A DNA stretch of 64,000 nucleotides from an uncultured Pedosphaera sp. (GTDB lineage: Bacteria > Verrucomicrobiota > Verrucomicrobiia > Limisphaerales > Pedosphaeraceae). Within the stretch, counting starts at the first letter, position 1, and each line of letters starts with the position of its first letter. The stretch spans positions 62,001 through 126,000 of the forward strand of contig CAIXFN010000082.1 in assembly GCA_903918755.1 (NCBI GenBank), read 5' to 3'. Positions 17,041 to 25,962 of this stretch are shown piece after piece. Below the pieces are notes generated by a model that saw only the letters and a program-made list of their open reading frames with translations, did no database searches and had not been told where the DNA came from. The translations under genes and the position numbers were made by a program.

Positions 17041-17667
17041 TCATTCCCGCGCCTTGCGAATGAGCGCCCGGAAAACGCCCTGGATCATCAGTTCCTCGGC
17101 GGGAATGAGGTCCGGGTATTTGGGGTTCTCCGCCTTGAGGAAAGGCTGGTTGTTTTTGAGCAGGAAGGTTTTCAACGTGCTCTTGCGGTCGATCAGCGCC
17201 GCCACCATCTGCCCGGAACGCGGTTCGGGGCCGTGCTCCAGGACGACGATGTCGCCATCGCACACATGCCGGCCGATCATGGAATCCCCCACGACCCGCA
17301 GGGCAAAGGTGTTGCGGGAGGGCTTGAAACCGATGGTGCTGATGTCCACGGAAATCAGTCCTTCACTTTCCTGCTCCCGGTCCTGCCCGAAGCCGGCCGG
17401 GATGGAACCAAAAAGGGGAATGGTGGTGATCGTCACCGGAACCACGGGTTGCGCCGCCTGCGCCAGTTGGAGCGCGCGCGCCTTCCCGGAGGCGGCCAGC
17501 AGGGCGCCCTTTTTGACGAGCGCCCGCACATGACACGCCGCGGCGTAGGAACTGGCAAAATTAAAGTGGGCGGCGATCTCCCGCTGGCTGGGACACGGCC
17601 GTCCCGCCGTCAGTTCATCAGCGATGAAGGCGCGGACCGCTTCCTGTTTGGGGCTCAAAACTGTCAT
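17041..17667 (-). CDS. lexA: LexA-family SOS repressor (S24 self-cleaving)
   Basis: 208 residues from the ATG at 17667; an in-frame ATG at 17676 would add three residues. N-terminal winged helix-turn-helix (about 5-68: SPKQEAVRAF, PSQREIAAHF) and C-terminal S24 domain. The cleavage site Ala-Gly is at 91-92 (SIPAGFG), the catalytic Ser at 129 (VVGDSM) and the catalytic Lys at 166 (STLKTF). RecA-stimulated self-cleavage should lift repression of its own operon, which contains the polymerase fusion 3 bases downstream. The recognition-helix region (FASSYAAACHVRAL) departs from classical LexA, as expected if it reads a different operator. It may be a second LexA dedicated to the mutagenesis cassette; whether another lexA exists lies outside this window. 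Confidence 0.9.
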   Translation of the reverse strand: MTVLSPKQEAVRAFIADELTAGRPCPSQREIAAHFNFASSYAAACHVRALVKKGALLAASGKARALQLAQAAQPVVPVTITTIPLFGSIPAGFGQDREQESEGLISVDISTIGFKPSRNTFALRVVGDSMIGRHVCDGDIVVLEHGPEPRSGQMVAALIDRKSTLKTFLLKNNQPFLKAENPKYPDLIPAEELMIQGVFRALIRKARE

Positions 17668-17686
17668 ACTGCTCATTTGAGCAGTA
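17667..17686 (-). promoter_or_regulatory. Predicted LexA operator overlapping the lexA start codon
   Basis: TACTGCTCA (17667-17675) and its exact inverse TGAGCAGTA (17678-17686) flank a 2-base centre. The core reads TGCTC-N4-GAGCA on either strand. The reported verrucomicrobial LexA consensus is TGTTC-N4-GAACA, so this differs by one symmetrical change per half-site. The A of the ATG at 17667 is the last base of the palindrome, so bound repressor would cover the translation start region. Confidence 0.75.
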
Positions 17687-17909
17687 GTGCGCAGGGAAGT
17701 CAAGCGTAAAGGGGATGGGGCGGGCCGCCGGAAAGCGAGTCGCCAGGGCTTTTGCCGGGGGCACTTTCTCCTTTCCACGCTGTCCCCAATCCCCCATTTT
17801 ACCGGTGACCAATGGGCGCGGATGTTTCACGAACCAAACAGAGCAAGCGGCAAATCCACAGGCTACGCCGCTGATCTGACTGACTCCTTCCTCGCGCCGT
17901 AACATTTTC

Positions 17910-20126
17910 ATGATTGAACGCCATTTTGAAGTACCTTTTGTTTCGCGGTTGGCGCTGCGGGAAAAGCAAATCCAGCAAAACTACCGGCCGGTCATCGCCG
18001 TGCATAAGTGGTTTGCGCGTCGGCCGGGGACACTGTTTCGATCCCTGATCCTGTCCGAATTTGCGGAACAGCCGATCCATCAGACGTTTTACCAGAGTCA
18101 GCAGTTGCCCAACGTGCGAGTGTTCGACCCCTTCATGGGAGGAGGGACTACGATGATGGAGGCGAATCGCGTTGGTTGCGCCGTTGCGGGCACGGATGTG
18201 AATCCGATGGCTTGGTGGATCGTGCGTCAAGAATTGGGGGAACTGGATGTCGCAGCTTATCAAAAAACGGCGGAACAATTGCGGTCTCATTTGGAGGCTG
18301 AGATTGGCCATTTGTATCGTACCCGATGCCTGCATTGCGGCAGTGAGGAAGCCCGGGCGAAGTACTTTCTGTGGGTGAAAACGGCCGTTTGCGAGAGTTG
18401 CCATCAACCGACCGACCTGTTTCCGAATTTCCTTATTTCCGAGGATGTAAGGCATCCGGCGAACGTGTTCGTGTGTGGTTGCTGTGGCGAGCTGTTTGAG
18501 GCGGCCGATTGGAAGAATCCCGGGCCCTGCCCACATTGCCGAAAAGCTTTGCCGTTGCAGCACACCGCCAAACGCAACAAGGCGATCTGCAAACACTGCG
18601 ACCAGCCGGTCCGGTATCCCGGCGCAACGTCGCCGAAACACCGCTTGTTTGCCCTGGAATATCATTGCGAATCCTGCGGCTCGCAATCGGTCGCCGGCAG
18701 CGGGAAAGGGCGACTGTTCAAGAAACCGGACGCCGCGGATCATGCGCACTTTGAGGAGGCGGGGAGGAGGCTCCAGTCGCTCCGGCCAAAGTTCATTCCC
18801 GAAGATAAGATTCCCGACGGGGATGAAACCGATCGCCTGCATCGGTGGGGATACAAGTGCTACCGGGATCTTTTCAACGCGCGACAACTCCTGGGTTTGG
18901 AACTGAGTTGTCGCTGGATTGCCGCGGTTAAGAACGAGCGCATTCGGGAGGCTCTGGCGACCAATCTTTCCGACCTGACGCGCTATCAAAACATGCTATG
19001 CCGGTATGATACCATGGCGCTAAAATCTCTGGATATTTTTTCCGTTCATGGCTTTCCCGTCGGTTTGATTCAATGCGAGTCCAATTTTCTAGGAATCGCC
19101 GGGCGCAAGGGGGCGCCGGTCGGCAGCGGCGGATGGTTGAATATTGTGGAGAAATTTGCCAAGGCGAAACGCTACTGTTCCGCCCCTTTTGAAATCCGGC
19201 ATGAGGGTCTCCGGAAGGTGGAAGTTCCGATGCCCGGTGAATGGATCGGCACCTCGCGAAACGGGGAATTTCCGACGCAGGAGCGCGAGGTGTTGTTGCT
19301 GTGTGCGGATTCGGCCTCGGCCAGGATTGGTGGCGAAATGTTTGATGCTGTGTTCACCGATCCGCCTTATTTCGGCAACGTGCAGTACGCGGAATTGATG
19401 GACTTTTGCTATGTGTGGCTGCGCAAGCTTTTGGGTGGTTCCGTGCCGGAGTTCGCGAAAGCCTCCACCCGCCATCACAATGAATTGACCGGCAACGCCA
19501 ACATGGGGCGCGGGCTGGATCACTTCACCGAAGGTATTTCCGACACGATCAGGCGCTCGGCGGAGCGGCTCAAACCTGGACGACCGCTGGCTTTCACCTA
19601 CCACCACAATCAATTGGAGGCCTACCTACCTTTGGCGGTGGCGATTCTGGACGCAAAGTTGGTTTGTTCCGCTTCCCTGCCATGTCCCGCCGAAATGGGC
19701 GCTTCCATTCACATCAACGGCACCGGTTCATCGGTGATCGACACCGTTTTTGTTTGTCGCTCCACGGGCCGATTTCCCCGGCACTGGCTGGCGGACGATG
19801 CCGAGGGGGTTGCCGGGATTATCGGTCTCGATGTGAAGATGCTGGCGGACGGAGGCGTGAAGGCCACTCAAGGCGATATTCGCTGCATCGCTTGCGGCCA
19901 TCTGACTCGCCTGGCGATTTGGAATTTGCGCAAAACTTGGGATCGAACCCTTCCTGTTATGGGGCGGATGGACGTTATTCGGCAATGGCTTTCGACTTTC
20001 GGTGGACTGGCGGCAGTGCTCACCGCCTTGGAGAAAGTCTTCTCAGCCGCCGCCCCAGTCCAAAAATGGGAGACCGCCGGAATTATCAATGAAGCCTACG
20101 AGTCCAAACATGAAGTATCCTTTTGA
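17910..20126 (+). CDS. DNA methyltransferase with inserted zinc ribbons (DUF1156-like)
   Basis: 738 residues. Near the N-terminus WFARRPGTLFR recalls the WWARRP motif of DUF1156 methylases. SAM-binding motif I is DPFMGGGTT (73-81) with GTDVNP following, and catalytic motif IV is DPPY (484-487), so it is an amino-methyltransferase making N6-methyladenine or N4-methylcytosine. Between them, residues about 140-256 hold several CxxC pairs (C140/C143, C161/C164, C207/C210, C227/C230, C253/C256), predicted zinc ribbons that may read the target or a partner. It overlaps the downstream nuclease gene by 17 bases. It runs divergently from lexA across a gap of about 220 bases. Confidence 0.82.
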   Translation: MIERHFEVPFVSRLALREKQIQQNYRPVIAVHKWFARRPGTLFRSLILSEFAEQPIHQTFYQSQQLPNVRVFDPFMGGGTTMMEANRVGCAVAGTDVNPMAWWIVRQELGELDVAAYQKTAEQLRSHLEAEIGHLYRTRCLHCGSEEARAKYFLWVKTAVCESCHQPTDLFPNFLISEDVRHPANVFVCGCCGELFEAADWKNPGPCPHCRKALPLQHTAKRNKAICKHCDQPVRYPGATSPKHRLFALEYHCESCGSQSVAGSGKGRLFKKPDAADHAHFEEAGRRLQSLRPKFIPEDKIPDGDETDRLHRWGYKCYRDLFNARQLLGLELSCRWIAAVKNERIREALATNLSDLTRYQNMLCRYDTMALKSLDIFSVHGFPVGLIQCESNFLGIAGRKGAPVGSGGWLNIVEKFAKAKRYCSAPFEIRHEGLRKVEVPMPGEWIGTSRNGEFPTQEREVLLLCADSASARIGGEMFDAVFTDPPYFGNVQYAELMDFCYVWLRKLLGGSVPEFAKASTRHHNELTGNANMGRGLDHFTEGISDTIRRSAERLKPGRPLAFTYHHNQLEAYLPLAVAILDAKLVCSASLPCPAEMGASIHINGTGSSVIDTVFVCRSTGRFPRHWLADDAEGVAGIIGLDVKMLADGGVKATQGDIRCIACGHLTRLAIWNLRKTWDRTLPVMGRMDVIRQWLSTFGGLAAVLTALEKVFSAAAPVQKWETAGIINEAYESKHEVSF

Positions 20127-21150
20127 AGCGGATTTTGACGAGATCATCGCGGCACCAGAGCCTTTCATAGCAGCGGTGTTTTCCAGTTTAGTATCCGATT
20201 TTTTGACCATGCCCAAAGGTGAAGGTTTCCTGGAATATCCCGATTTTGAGGCTGGTTATGAAGCGTTGAAGATGGCGACTGCCGGTTTTGCCATCCTCGC
20301 TCCCGCCCAAGTAATGCAGGCTGTTTTGGATAAACCCATCTGCCTGATCGTCCTTCGTTGCATGCTCGGGTTTACGGCCCCCGAGTGGGCATATTTGGCG
20401 GCGCAAAAAGCCGGACCTCTGTTGAATCAAAATTTTGCCCGTGCTCTCGACCGCAAAGTCCGGCGCTGCTCATTGAAGCCCATGAAGCCCACCGCTGAAC
20501 AATTGAGACGCATCCAGGCCATGGTTGAAGTCGCTTGCGATATCCTCAATCAAGGATGTCCGGATGTTCGTGCGGACCAGTTACATCGCCTTCAGAAGGT
20601 TGATACGGTGGGCGGACTTCCCGCCGTTCGCAACCTGGCGACCATCGGGGCGCCATATGCCATGATTTTGTATGAACGCTTCCTCGGGCGCCCTTTTGCC
20701 GGGCATCGGGACTCGGTCAGTGAACTCGTTGGAGATGGTTTGGAGAATGCCATCGAAGAGCAACTCGTCCGGGCGGGAATCAGTTTCCGGAAGACCAAAC
20801 GTAGTGAGAAGATCCCCGGTTTCGATCAGGCGCCTGACTTCACAATTCCGAGCGAATTCAACCCAAAAGTGGTCATTGAGGCCAAAATCACCGAAGACGA
20901 TGGGACCGCCCGGGATAAAGTGACTCGCGTCCAGCATCTTCACTCGATTAGCTTTCGCGGAATCGCCCCAGGTGAACCTCCCCGGTTCCAAGTGATCGCC
21001 TGCATTGCGGGCCGTGGTTTTGGCGTTCGCAAGGAAGACATGCGGAAACTCATCGAGGCGACACGGGGGAAAGTGTTTACCCCGAAAACACTGAACCGGC
21101 TGGTGGATTGCTCCGCATTGTCGGAATTCGCGACAAGGAAGGCGGGTTGA
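20110..21150 (+). CDS. Predicted PD-(D/E)xK restriction endonuclease
   Basis: 346 residues from the ATG at 20110, which overlaps the methyltransferase end (20124-20126 stop) by 17 bases, suggesting translational coupling. An alternative in-frame ATG at 20089 is possible. The C-terminal part has the nuclease signature: PDF at 242-244, then VIEAK with E257 and K259, preceded by a helix with Glu (LENAIEEQL, about 211). The N-terminal 200 residues are helical and unassigned and probably hold target recognition. Together with the methyltransferase it forms a type II-like restriction-modification unit. The recognition sequence cannot be told from the sequence. Confidence 0.72.
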   Translation: MKYPFEADFDEIIAAPEPFIAAVFSSLVSDFLTMPKGEGFLEYPDFEAGYEALKMATAGFAILAPAQVMQAVLDKPICLIVLRCMLGFTAPEWAYLAAQKAGPLLNQNFARALDRKVRRCSLKPMKPTAEQLRRIQAMVEVACDILNQGCPDVRADQLHRLQKVDTVGGLPAVRNLATIGAPYAMILYERFLGRPFAGHRDSVSELVGDGLENAIEEQLVRAGISFRKTKRSEKIPGFDQAPDFTIPSEFNPKVVIEAKITEDDGTARDKVTRVQHLHSISFRGIAPGEPPRFQVIACIAGRGFGVRKEDMRKLIEATRGKVFTPKTLNRLVDCSALSEFATRKAG

Positions 21151-21254
21151 GAAATTTGCGATGTTTCGCAAGGCTGGCACTGATCCAAGTACACTCTTGC
21201 TTTCCTGCATTCCGGCATTTACTTCCCCATTACCAAAGATTATTTTGTAATTGT

Positions 21255-21288
21255 GACCGTCGAATTTCCGGTCGTGCGACCGACGGTC
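21255..21288. repeat. Nested inverted repeat between nuclease and next gene
   Basis: GACCGTCG at 21255-21262 pairs with CGACGGTC at 21281-21288, and inside it GGTCG/CGACC (21270-21274 and 21277-21281) forms a second short stem. No T-run follows. It is a possible terminator for the restriction genes or a protein-binding palindrome. Confidence 0.4.
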
Positions 21289-21328
21289 GACCAGCTAAAC
21301 CAAAATCTGAATCGTCGAGCAGCGATCT

Positions 21329-21799
21329 ATGAAATTCCTCGCCATCGTATCCACCTCCGTCTTTTTTGCCATGGCCGCATTGTGGGTCGCCTCCGCGGGC
21401 GAGGCCAAGGATGATTCCGGCCCGATCCAGGGGTCCTGGCAGGCCGTGTCCGGCGAAATCGGCGGGAAAACCCTGCCTGAAGCCGCCGTCAAGAGCACGG
21501 TCCTGAAAATGACGAACGGCAAGTACGAAGTTTCCGCCGTCGCCGGTCGGCCGGATTCGGGCACCTACCGGCTGATGTCCAGCGCCAATCCGAAGCGCAT
21601 CGATGTGATCTTGGGCGTCGGCCCCGATGCGGGCAAGGTCCTCCCGGCCATTTATGAACTTTCGGGCGATTCCCTCAAAATCTGTTACTCCCTGCGCGGC
21701 TCCAACGCCCCGACCGAATTCAAGACCGCCGCCGGGGCCTTTAACTATTTGCTCCTCTACCAGCGCGTCAAATCCACCAAGCCGGGCGAGGCGAAATGA
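21329..21799 (+). CDS. Secreted TIGR03067-like domain protein
   Basis: 156 residues with a signal peptide (hydrophobic 3-22, ending ASAGEA). The domain opens with IQGSWQAVSGEIGG and contains the conserved-looking SGTYRLM and ICYSLRG segments of this short beta-rich family, found mostly in Planctomycetes and Verrucomicrobia and of unknown function. It is related in layout to the partial lipoprotein at 1-407 but lacks the lipobox. It stands alone between the restriction genes and tRNA-Lys. Confidence 0.72.
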   Translation: MKFLAIVSTSVFFAMAALWVASAGEAKDDSGPIQGSWQAVSGEIGGKTLPEAAVKSTVLKMTNGKYEVSAVAGRPDSGTYRLMSSANPKRIDVILGVGPDAGKVLPAIYELSGDSLKICYSLRGSNAPTEFKTAAGAFNYLLLYQRVKSTKPGEAK

Positions 21800-22113
21800 G
21801 CCGTCGCCCCGAGCGGCTTCCCGCGGGCAAAGATTTATGACGTTTCTTTGACGAAAGACCTTGCCATGGGGGCAATCTTTTGCGAAATACGAGGGGCGCT
21901 GACGTTGTGCAGCAAATCTGGGACTTTAGCGAAAGTCTTCCTGATGCCTCTGGAAACGGACGGACAGGGTTGGTTTTCGCGCTTTTTGTGTCTGCTGATG
22001 AGCCGGAATTGAATCGATTGGTGGTGAGAGTCGATTTGAGGGGCACAAAAGCGGGGACAGTAGGAAAAATTTGACCGGATTCGGTTGCGCAAGTAGTTTA
22101 AGTTCAGCAGGTT
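21800..22113. other. Intergenic region before tRNA-Lys, nothing recognised
   Basis: This 314-base stretch lies between the TIGR03067-like gene and tRNA-Lys. Short open frames exist on both strands but have no recognisable domain, start signal or codon bias. The tRNA promoter must lie here. No transposase, integrase or direct repeat of the tRNA 3' end is visible. Confidence 0.6.
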
Positions 22114-22189
<76 letters not shown>

Positions 22190-22212
22190 CTTCCTTTCCG
22201 CTGCAAAGCAAA

Positions 22213-22258
22213 ACCCACCCAGTGCGCTAATAACCGAGCACTGGGTGGGTCTTTCTTT
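22213..22258 (+). terminator. Terminator of tRNA-Lys
   Basis: ACCCACCCAGTGC at 22213-22225 pairs perfectly with GCACTGGGTGGGT at 22238-22250 (13-bp stem, 12-base loop), followed by CTTTCTTT. It lies 24 bases after the tRNA and is a strong intrinsic terminator. Confidence 0.88.
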
Positions 22259-22507
22259 GCTGTAATCGTCGGCCAAACCCCGGGTTCGAGTTGGCATGGT
22301 GCGGCTTCCGCAGTCCGGTAATTTTCATAGCCGTGAAGCGTCCCTTCAATCGGGAGAAAGCTGCCACGAGGTCGCTTGTGACGGTTTCCATCTGTCGATC
22401 AGCATGTTGGAGGGCTGGACTGCGTGGCACGAGAAGCGGACGGGGCGCTCCCACTGGACGAACTTGCCCTTTTCAATTCGGGAGGTTGCTTTTAAAGTGG
22501 TGCCTGA

Positions 22508-23407
22508 ATGAAAGGCATCATCCTGGCGGGCGGGGCTGGCTCGCGTTTATATCCGCTGACCCTTGTGGCCAGCAAGCAGTTGCAACCGGTTTATGACAAA
22601 CCGATGGTGTATTATCCCCTGACGACGCTGATTGAGGGGGGGGTCCGCGAGTTTTGCCTAATTTCCACGCCGCAGGATTTGCCCCGCTTCCGCCAATTGC
22701 TGGGGGACGGTTCGCAATGGGGATTGTCCATTGAGTATCGCGAACAGGCGCGGCCGGAGGGAATCGCCCAGGCTTTTTTGATCGCCGAATCGTTCATTGG
22801 CCGGGATCCGGTGACGTTGATCCTGGGGGACAATGTTTTCTATGGGGGGGATGGATTTCACAAGGCTTTCGCGGAGTTTTCCACCGGGGCGACGATTTTT
22901 GGTTATCACGTAAATGATCCGGAGCGCTACGGCGTGGTGGAATTTGACGCCGAAGGACGGGCGATTTCGATTGAAGAGAAGCCGAAGCAGCCCAAGAGCA
23001 ATTATGCGGTGCCGGGATTGTATTTGTTCGACAACGAGGTGGTGGCCATCGCCAAGGCGTTGAAGCCATCGGCGCGCGGAGAATTGGAAATCACGGCGGT
23101 GAATGTGGAGTACATGCGGCGGGGGCAATTGCGGGTGGGGCGGTTGAGCCGCGGGTTCGCCTGGCTGGACGCGGGGACCAGCAGCAGTCTGCATGAGGCG
23201 TCCGCTTATGTGCAGACGATCGAGAAGCGGCAGGGCATCAAAATCGGCTGCCCGGAAGAGGCGGCATTTCGCGCCGGATTTCTGACGCAGGGCCAATTGG
23301 AAGTGCTCGCCGGCAAAATTCCGAATTGCGAATACCGGGATTATTTGAACGAACTGGTCGCCGAAGCACGGCGGCTGTCGCAACCCGCCACTCCCGCGCA
23401 ACCATGA
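22508..23407 (+). CDS. rfbA: Glucose-1-phosphate thymidylyltransferase
   Basis: 299 residues, the normal length for RmlA/RfbA. N-terminal nucleotide-binding signature LAGGAGSRLYPLT (7-19), KQLQPVYDKPM (23-33), catalytic-site GDNVFYG (about 107), EEKP (about 158) and the WLDAGT segment (about 218). It makes dTDP-glucose, the first step to dTDP-rhamnose for surface polysaccharide. The next gene, an SDR reductase/epimerase, overlaps its end by 4 bases (ATGA). The rmlB and rmlC genes are not nearby. Confidence 0.93.
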   Translation: MKGIILAGGAGSRLYPLTLVASKQLQPVYDKPMVYYPLTTLIEGGVREFCLISTPQDLPRFRQLLGDGSQWGLSIEYREQARPEGIAQAFLIAESFIGRDPVTLILGDNVFYGGDGFHKAFAEFSTGATIFGYHVNDPERYGVVEFDAEGRAISIEEKPKQPKSNYAVPGLYLFDNEVVAIAKALKPSARGELEITAVNVEYMRRGQLRVGRLSRGFAWLDAGTSSSLHEASAYVQTIEKRQGIKIGCPEEAAFRAGFLTQGQLEVLAGKIPNCEYRDYLNELVAEARRLSQPATPAQP

Positions 23408-24357
23408 TTCTGGTACTCGGAGCCACCGGTTATATCGGGGAAGCGTTTGCCCGGGAATTGCGCGAGCGCGGCGAAGCCTTCACCACCCTGTCGCGGGCGC
23501 AACTGGATTACAGCCGGTTCGACTTGCTTTGGCCCTATTTGCGGGACAACCGGCCGGAATTTGTGGTGAATGCCGCGGGGTATACCGGCAAGCCCAACGT
23601 GGATGCGTGCGAAACCGCCCAGGCCGACACCCTGCAAGGGAACACGCTGCTGCCGCTGACGGTGGCCCAGGCATGCGCCGCGGCGGGGGTGCCGTGGGGG
23701 CACGTTTCCTCCGGTTGCATCTACTCTGGCGCCCGGATTATCGGTGAGGGTCATAACCAGGTGGAAAAGGATTTGACCCGTCCGGATCTGCGCGAACTGT
23801 TGGCCAAGCATCCCGAGCGGGTGCATGGCTTCACGGAAGAGGATGTGCCCAATTTTTCGTTCCGGCAGCCCCCGTGCAGCTTCTACAGCGGCACCAAGGC
23901 GCTGGCGGAGGAGGCGATCGCGGGACTGGGGCGCGGCTACATCTGGCGGTTGCGGATTCCCTTTGATGAATTTGATGGCGCCCGGAATTACCTGAGCAAG
24001 GTGCAGCGCTACGCGAAAGTTTACGACAACGTGAATTCCATTTCCCATCGGGCGGATTTCGTCAAAGCCTGCCTGGATCTCCGGCGTTTGCGGGCACCCT
24101 TTGGCACCTACAATGTCACCAATCCCGGTTTTCTCACGACGCGCCAGGTGGTGGAGACTTTGGAGCGGGTGCTCCAGCCGGCTCGTCGGTTTGAGTTCTG
24201 GGCGAGTGACGAAGAATTTTACCGCGTGGCGGCCAAAACGCCGCGGTCCAACTGCGTGCTCGACACGAGGAAGCTATTGGGGGCCGGGGTCAAGATTCGA
24301 CCCGTGGAAGAGGCGTTGGCGGATTCGCTGCAAAATTGGGTTCCGGAACGGCGTTGA
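23404..24357 (+). CDS. NAD(P)-dependent sugar epimerase/reductase (RmlD-like SDR)
   Basis: 317 residues from the ATG at 23404, which overlaps the rfbA stop as ATGA; the open frame upstream belongs to rfbA sequence. The Rossmann motif GATGYIG is at the very start (6-12), VVNAAGYTGKPNVDACE is the RmlD-type loop, and the catalytic Tyr-Lys pair is YSGTK (about 161-165). Coupling to rfbA points to nucleotide-sugar synthesis, perhaps dTDP-4-dehydrorhamnose reduction, but the exact substrate is uncertain because the C-terminal half diverges. Confidence 0.78.
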   Translation: MILVLGATGYIGEAFARELRERGEAFTTLSRAQLDYSRFDLLWPYLRDNRPEFVVNAAGYTGKPNVDACETAQADTLQGNTLLPLTVAQACAAAGVPWGHVSSGCIYSGARIIGEGHNQVEKDLTRPDLRELLAKHPERVHGFTEEDVPNFSFRQPPCSFYSGTKALAEEAIAGLGRGYIWRLRIPFDEFDGARNYLSKVQRYAKVYDNVNSISHRADFVKACLDLRRLRAPFGTYNVTNPGFLTTRQVVETLERVLQPARRFEFWASDEEFYRVAAKTPRSNCVLDTRKLLGAGVKIRPVEEALADSLQNWVPERR

Positions 24358-24419
24358 GGAGCGGGACTGCGCGGATTGGACTGTTCGCGCGGCGGGCTTC
24401 GGGGTAGTTTGGCCCAATC

Positions 24420-25958
24420 ATGGCGGAGATTGTGCTGGCGACCTTGAACGCCAAATATATTCATGCGGCGTTTGGGCTGCGTTACCTGTTTGCCAACCTG
24501 GGCGAACTGCAGACGCGCGCGGCGTTGCGGGAATTTGATATCAACCAGCGTGCGCTGGAGATCGTGGAGCAGATCCTGGCGGAGAATCCCCGGATTGTGG
24601 GGTTGGGGGTTTACATCTGGAATGTCGTCGCCGCCACGGAGGTTGTCTCCGCCCTGAAACGGATCCGGCCCGATTTGATCGTGATCCTGGGGGGGCCGGA
24701 AGTCAGTTACGAGACGGAGGCGCAGGGGATTGTCCAAACGGCGGATTACGTGATCACCGGCGAAGCGGATTTGAAGTTTGCCGAGATTTGTCGGCTGCTC
24801 CTCGCGGGCGGAAAGCCCGCGACGAAGATAATCCCCGCGGAATTACCCGAGTTGAGCCGCCTGGCGAACCCGTATGATTTTTACACGCCAGATGATGTGG
24901 CCCACCGGATCATTTATGTGGAAGCTTCCCGGGGATGTCCTTTCACCTGCGAGTTTTGCCTGTCTTCCCTGGATATTCCGGTGCGGCAATTTCCGCTGGA
25001 GGCCCTGTTGCAGAATCTGCGGAATCTGCTGGCCCGGGGCGTGCGGCAGTTCAAATTCGTGGACCGGACCTTCAACCTGAATCTGCCGTCCAGCCGGGCG
25101 CTGCTGCAATTTTTCCTCGACCATTACCAGCCGGGTTTATTCGTCCATTTCGAGATGATTCCCGACCGGTTGCCCGAAGCGTTGCGCGAAATCATCGCCC
25201 GTTATCCGGCTGGCGCGCTGCAATTCGAGGTGGGCATCCAGACGTTCAATCCGGAAGTGGCTCAATTGATCAGCCGACGGCAGGATTACGAACGATTGAC
25301 CGCCAACTTTCAATTTTTGCGCCAGCACACCGGGGTGCATGTCCATGCGGATTTGATTGTCGGCTTGCCGGGTGAGTCGGTGGCGAGTTTTGGTGCGGGC
25401 TTTGATCGCCTCATCGCGTTGCAGCCGCAGGAAATCCAGGTGGGCATTTTGAAACGACTGCGGGGTACGCCCATCACGCGGCACGATCGGGAGTGGGAAA
25501 TGGTTTACGGGGAATTGCCGCCGTACGAAATCCTGCGCACCAAAATGATTTCGTTCACCGAGATGCAGCGGATGCGGCGGTTTGCGCGGTTTTGGGACCT
25601 GATCGGCAACAGCGGCAATTTCATCGAGACCACACCGCTGGTTTGGCACGGTGGTGGATCGCCGTTTACCGAATTTTTGTCCCTGGTGGACTGGCTTTTT
25701 GAGCGATTGGGACGCCAGCACAGCATTTCATTGACGCAATTGGGCGATCTGCTGCTGGACTATCTGACGACCAAAAAGCTGCTGCCGGTGGCGGAGACGG
25801 CAGCGATCTTGGGGCGGGATTATCAGCGGGGAGGCCGGGAGGATCTGCCCTTGTTTCTCCGGCCCCATTTGCCGGCGGTGTTGCCGAGCCGCCGCGAGCG
25901 TTCCCGGGCGGCGGCCATGCCGAAGCGGCAGGAGCGACATCTGGCGGTTCAGCCGTAA
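24420..25958 (+). CDS. B12-binding-domain radical SAM protein (DUF4080-like)
   Basis: 512 residues. Residues 1-130 form the cobalamin-binding-like domain ([21 protein letters not shown]). The radical SAM core begins at [18 protein letters not shown] with the CxxxCxxC cluster Cys near 180-187 and continues through [11 protein letters not shown] and [10 protein letters not shown]. The C-terminal 150 residues match the DUF4080 extension. The reaction is unknown; most members are annotated only by domain. It starts 62 bases after the SDR gene on the same strand. Confidence 0.85.
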   Translation: MAEIVLATLNAKYIHAAFGLRYLFANLGELQTRAALREFDINQRALEIVEQILAENPRIVGLGVYIWNVVAATEVVSALKRIRPDLIVILGGPEVSYETEAQGIVQTADYVITGEADLKFAEICRLLLAGGKPATKIIPAELPELSRLANPYDFYTPDDVAHRIIYVEASRGCPFTCEFCLSSLDIPVRQFPLEALLQNLRNLLARGVRQFKFVDRTFNLNLPSSRALLQFFLDHYQPGLFVHFEMIPDRLPEALREIIARYPAGALQFEVGIQTFNPEVAQLISRRQDYERLTANFQFLRQHTGVHVHADLIVGLPGESVASFGAGFDRLIALQPQEIQVGILKRLRGTPITRHDREWEMVYGELPPYEILRTKMISFTEMQRMRRFARFWDLIGNSGNFIETTPLVWHGGGSPFTEFLSLVDWLFERLGRQHSISLTQLGDLLLDYLTTKKLLPVAETAAILGRDYQRGGREDLPLFLRPHLPAVLPSRRERSRAAAMPKRQERHLAVQP

Positions 25959-25962
25959 CGCT

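Noticed and set aside
15679-17709. Plus-strand 676-codon ORF
   Set aside because: Antisense shadow of the DinB half and lexA; it would also cover the LexA operator palindrome.
22296-22511. Plus-strand 71-codon ORF before rfbA
   Set aside because: No domain, no start signal and it overlaps the rfbA start; more likely leader sequence. I cannot fully exclude a small peptide.
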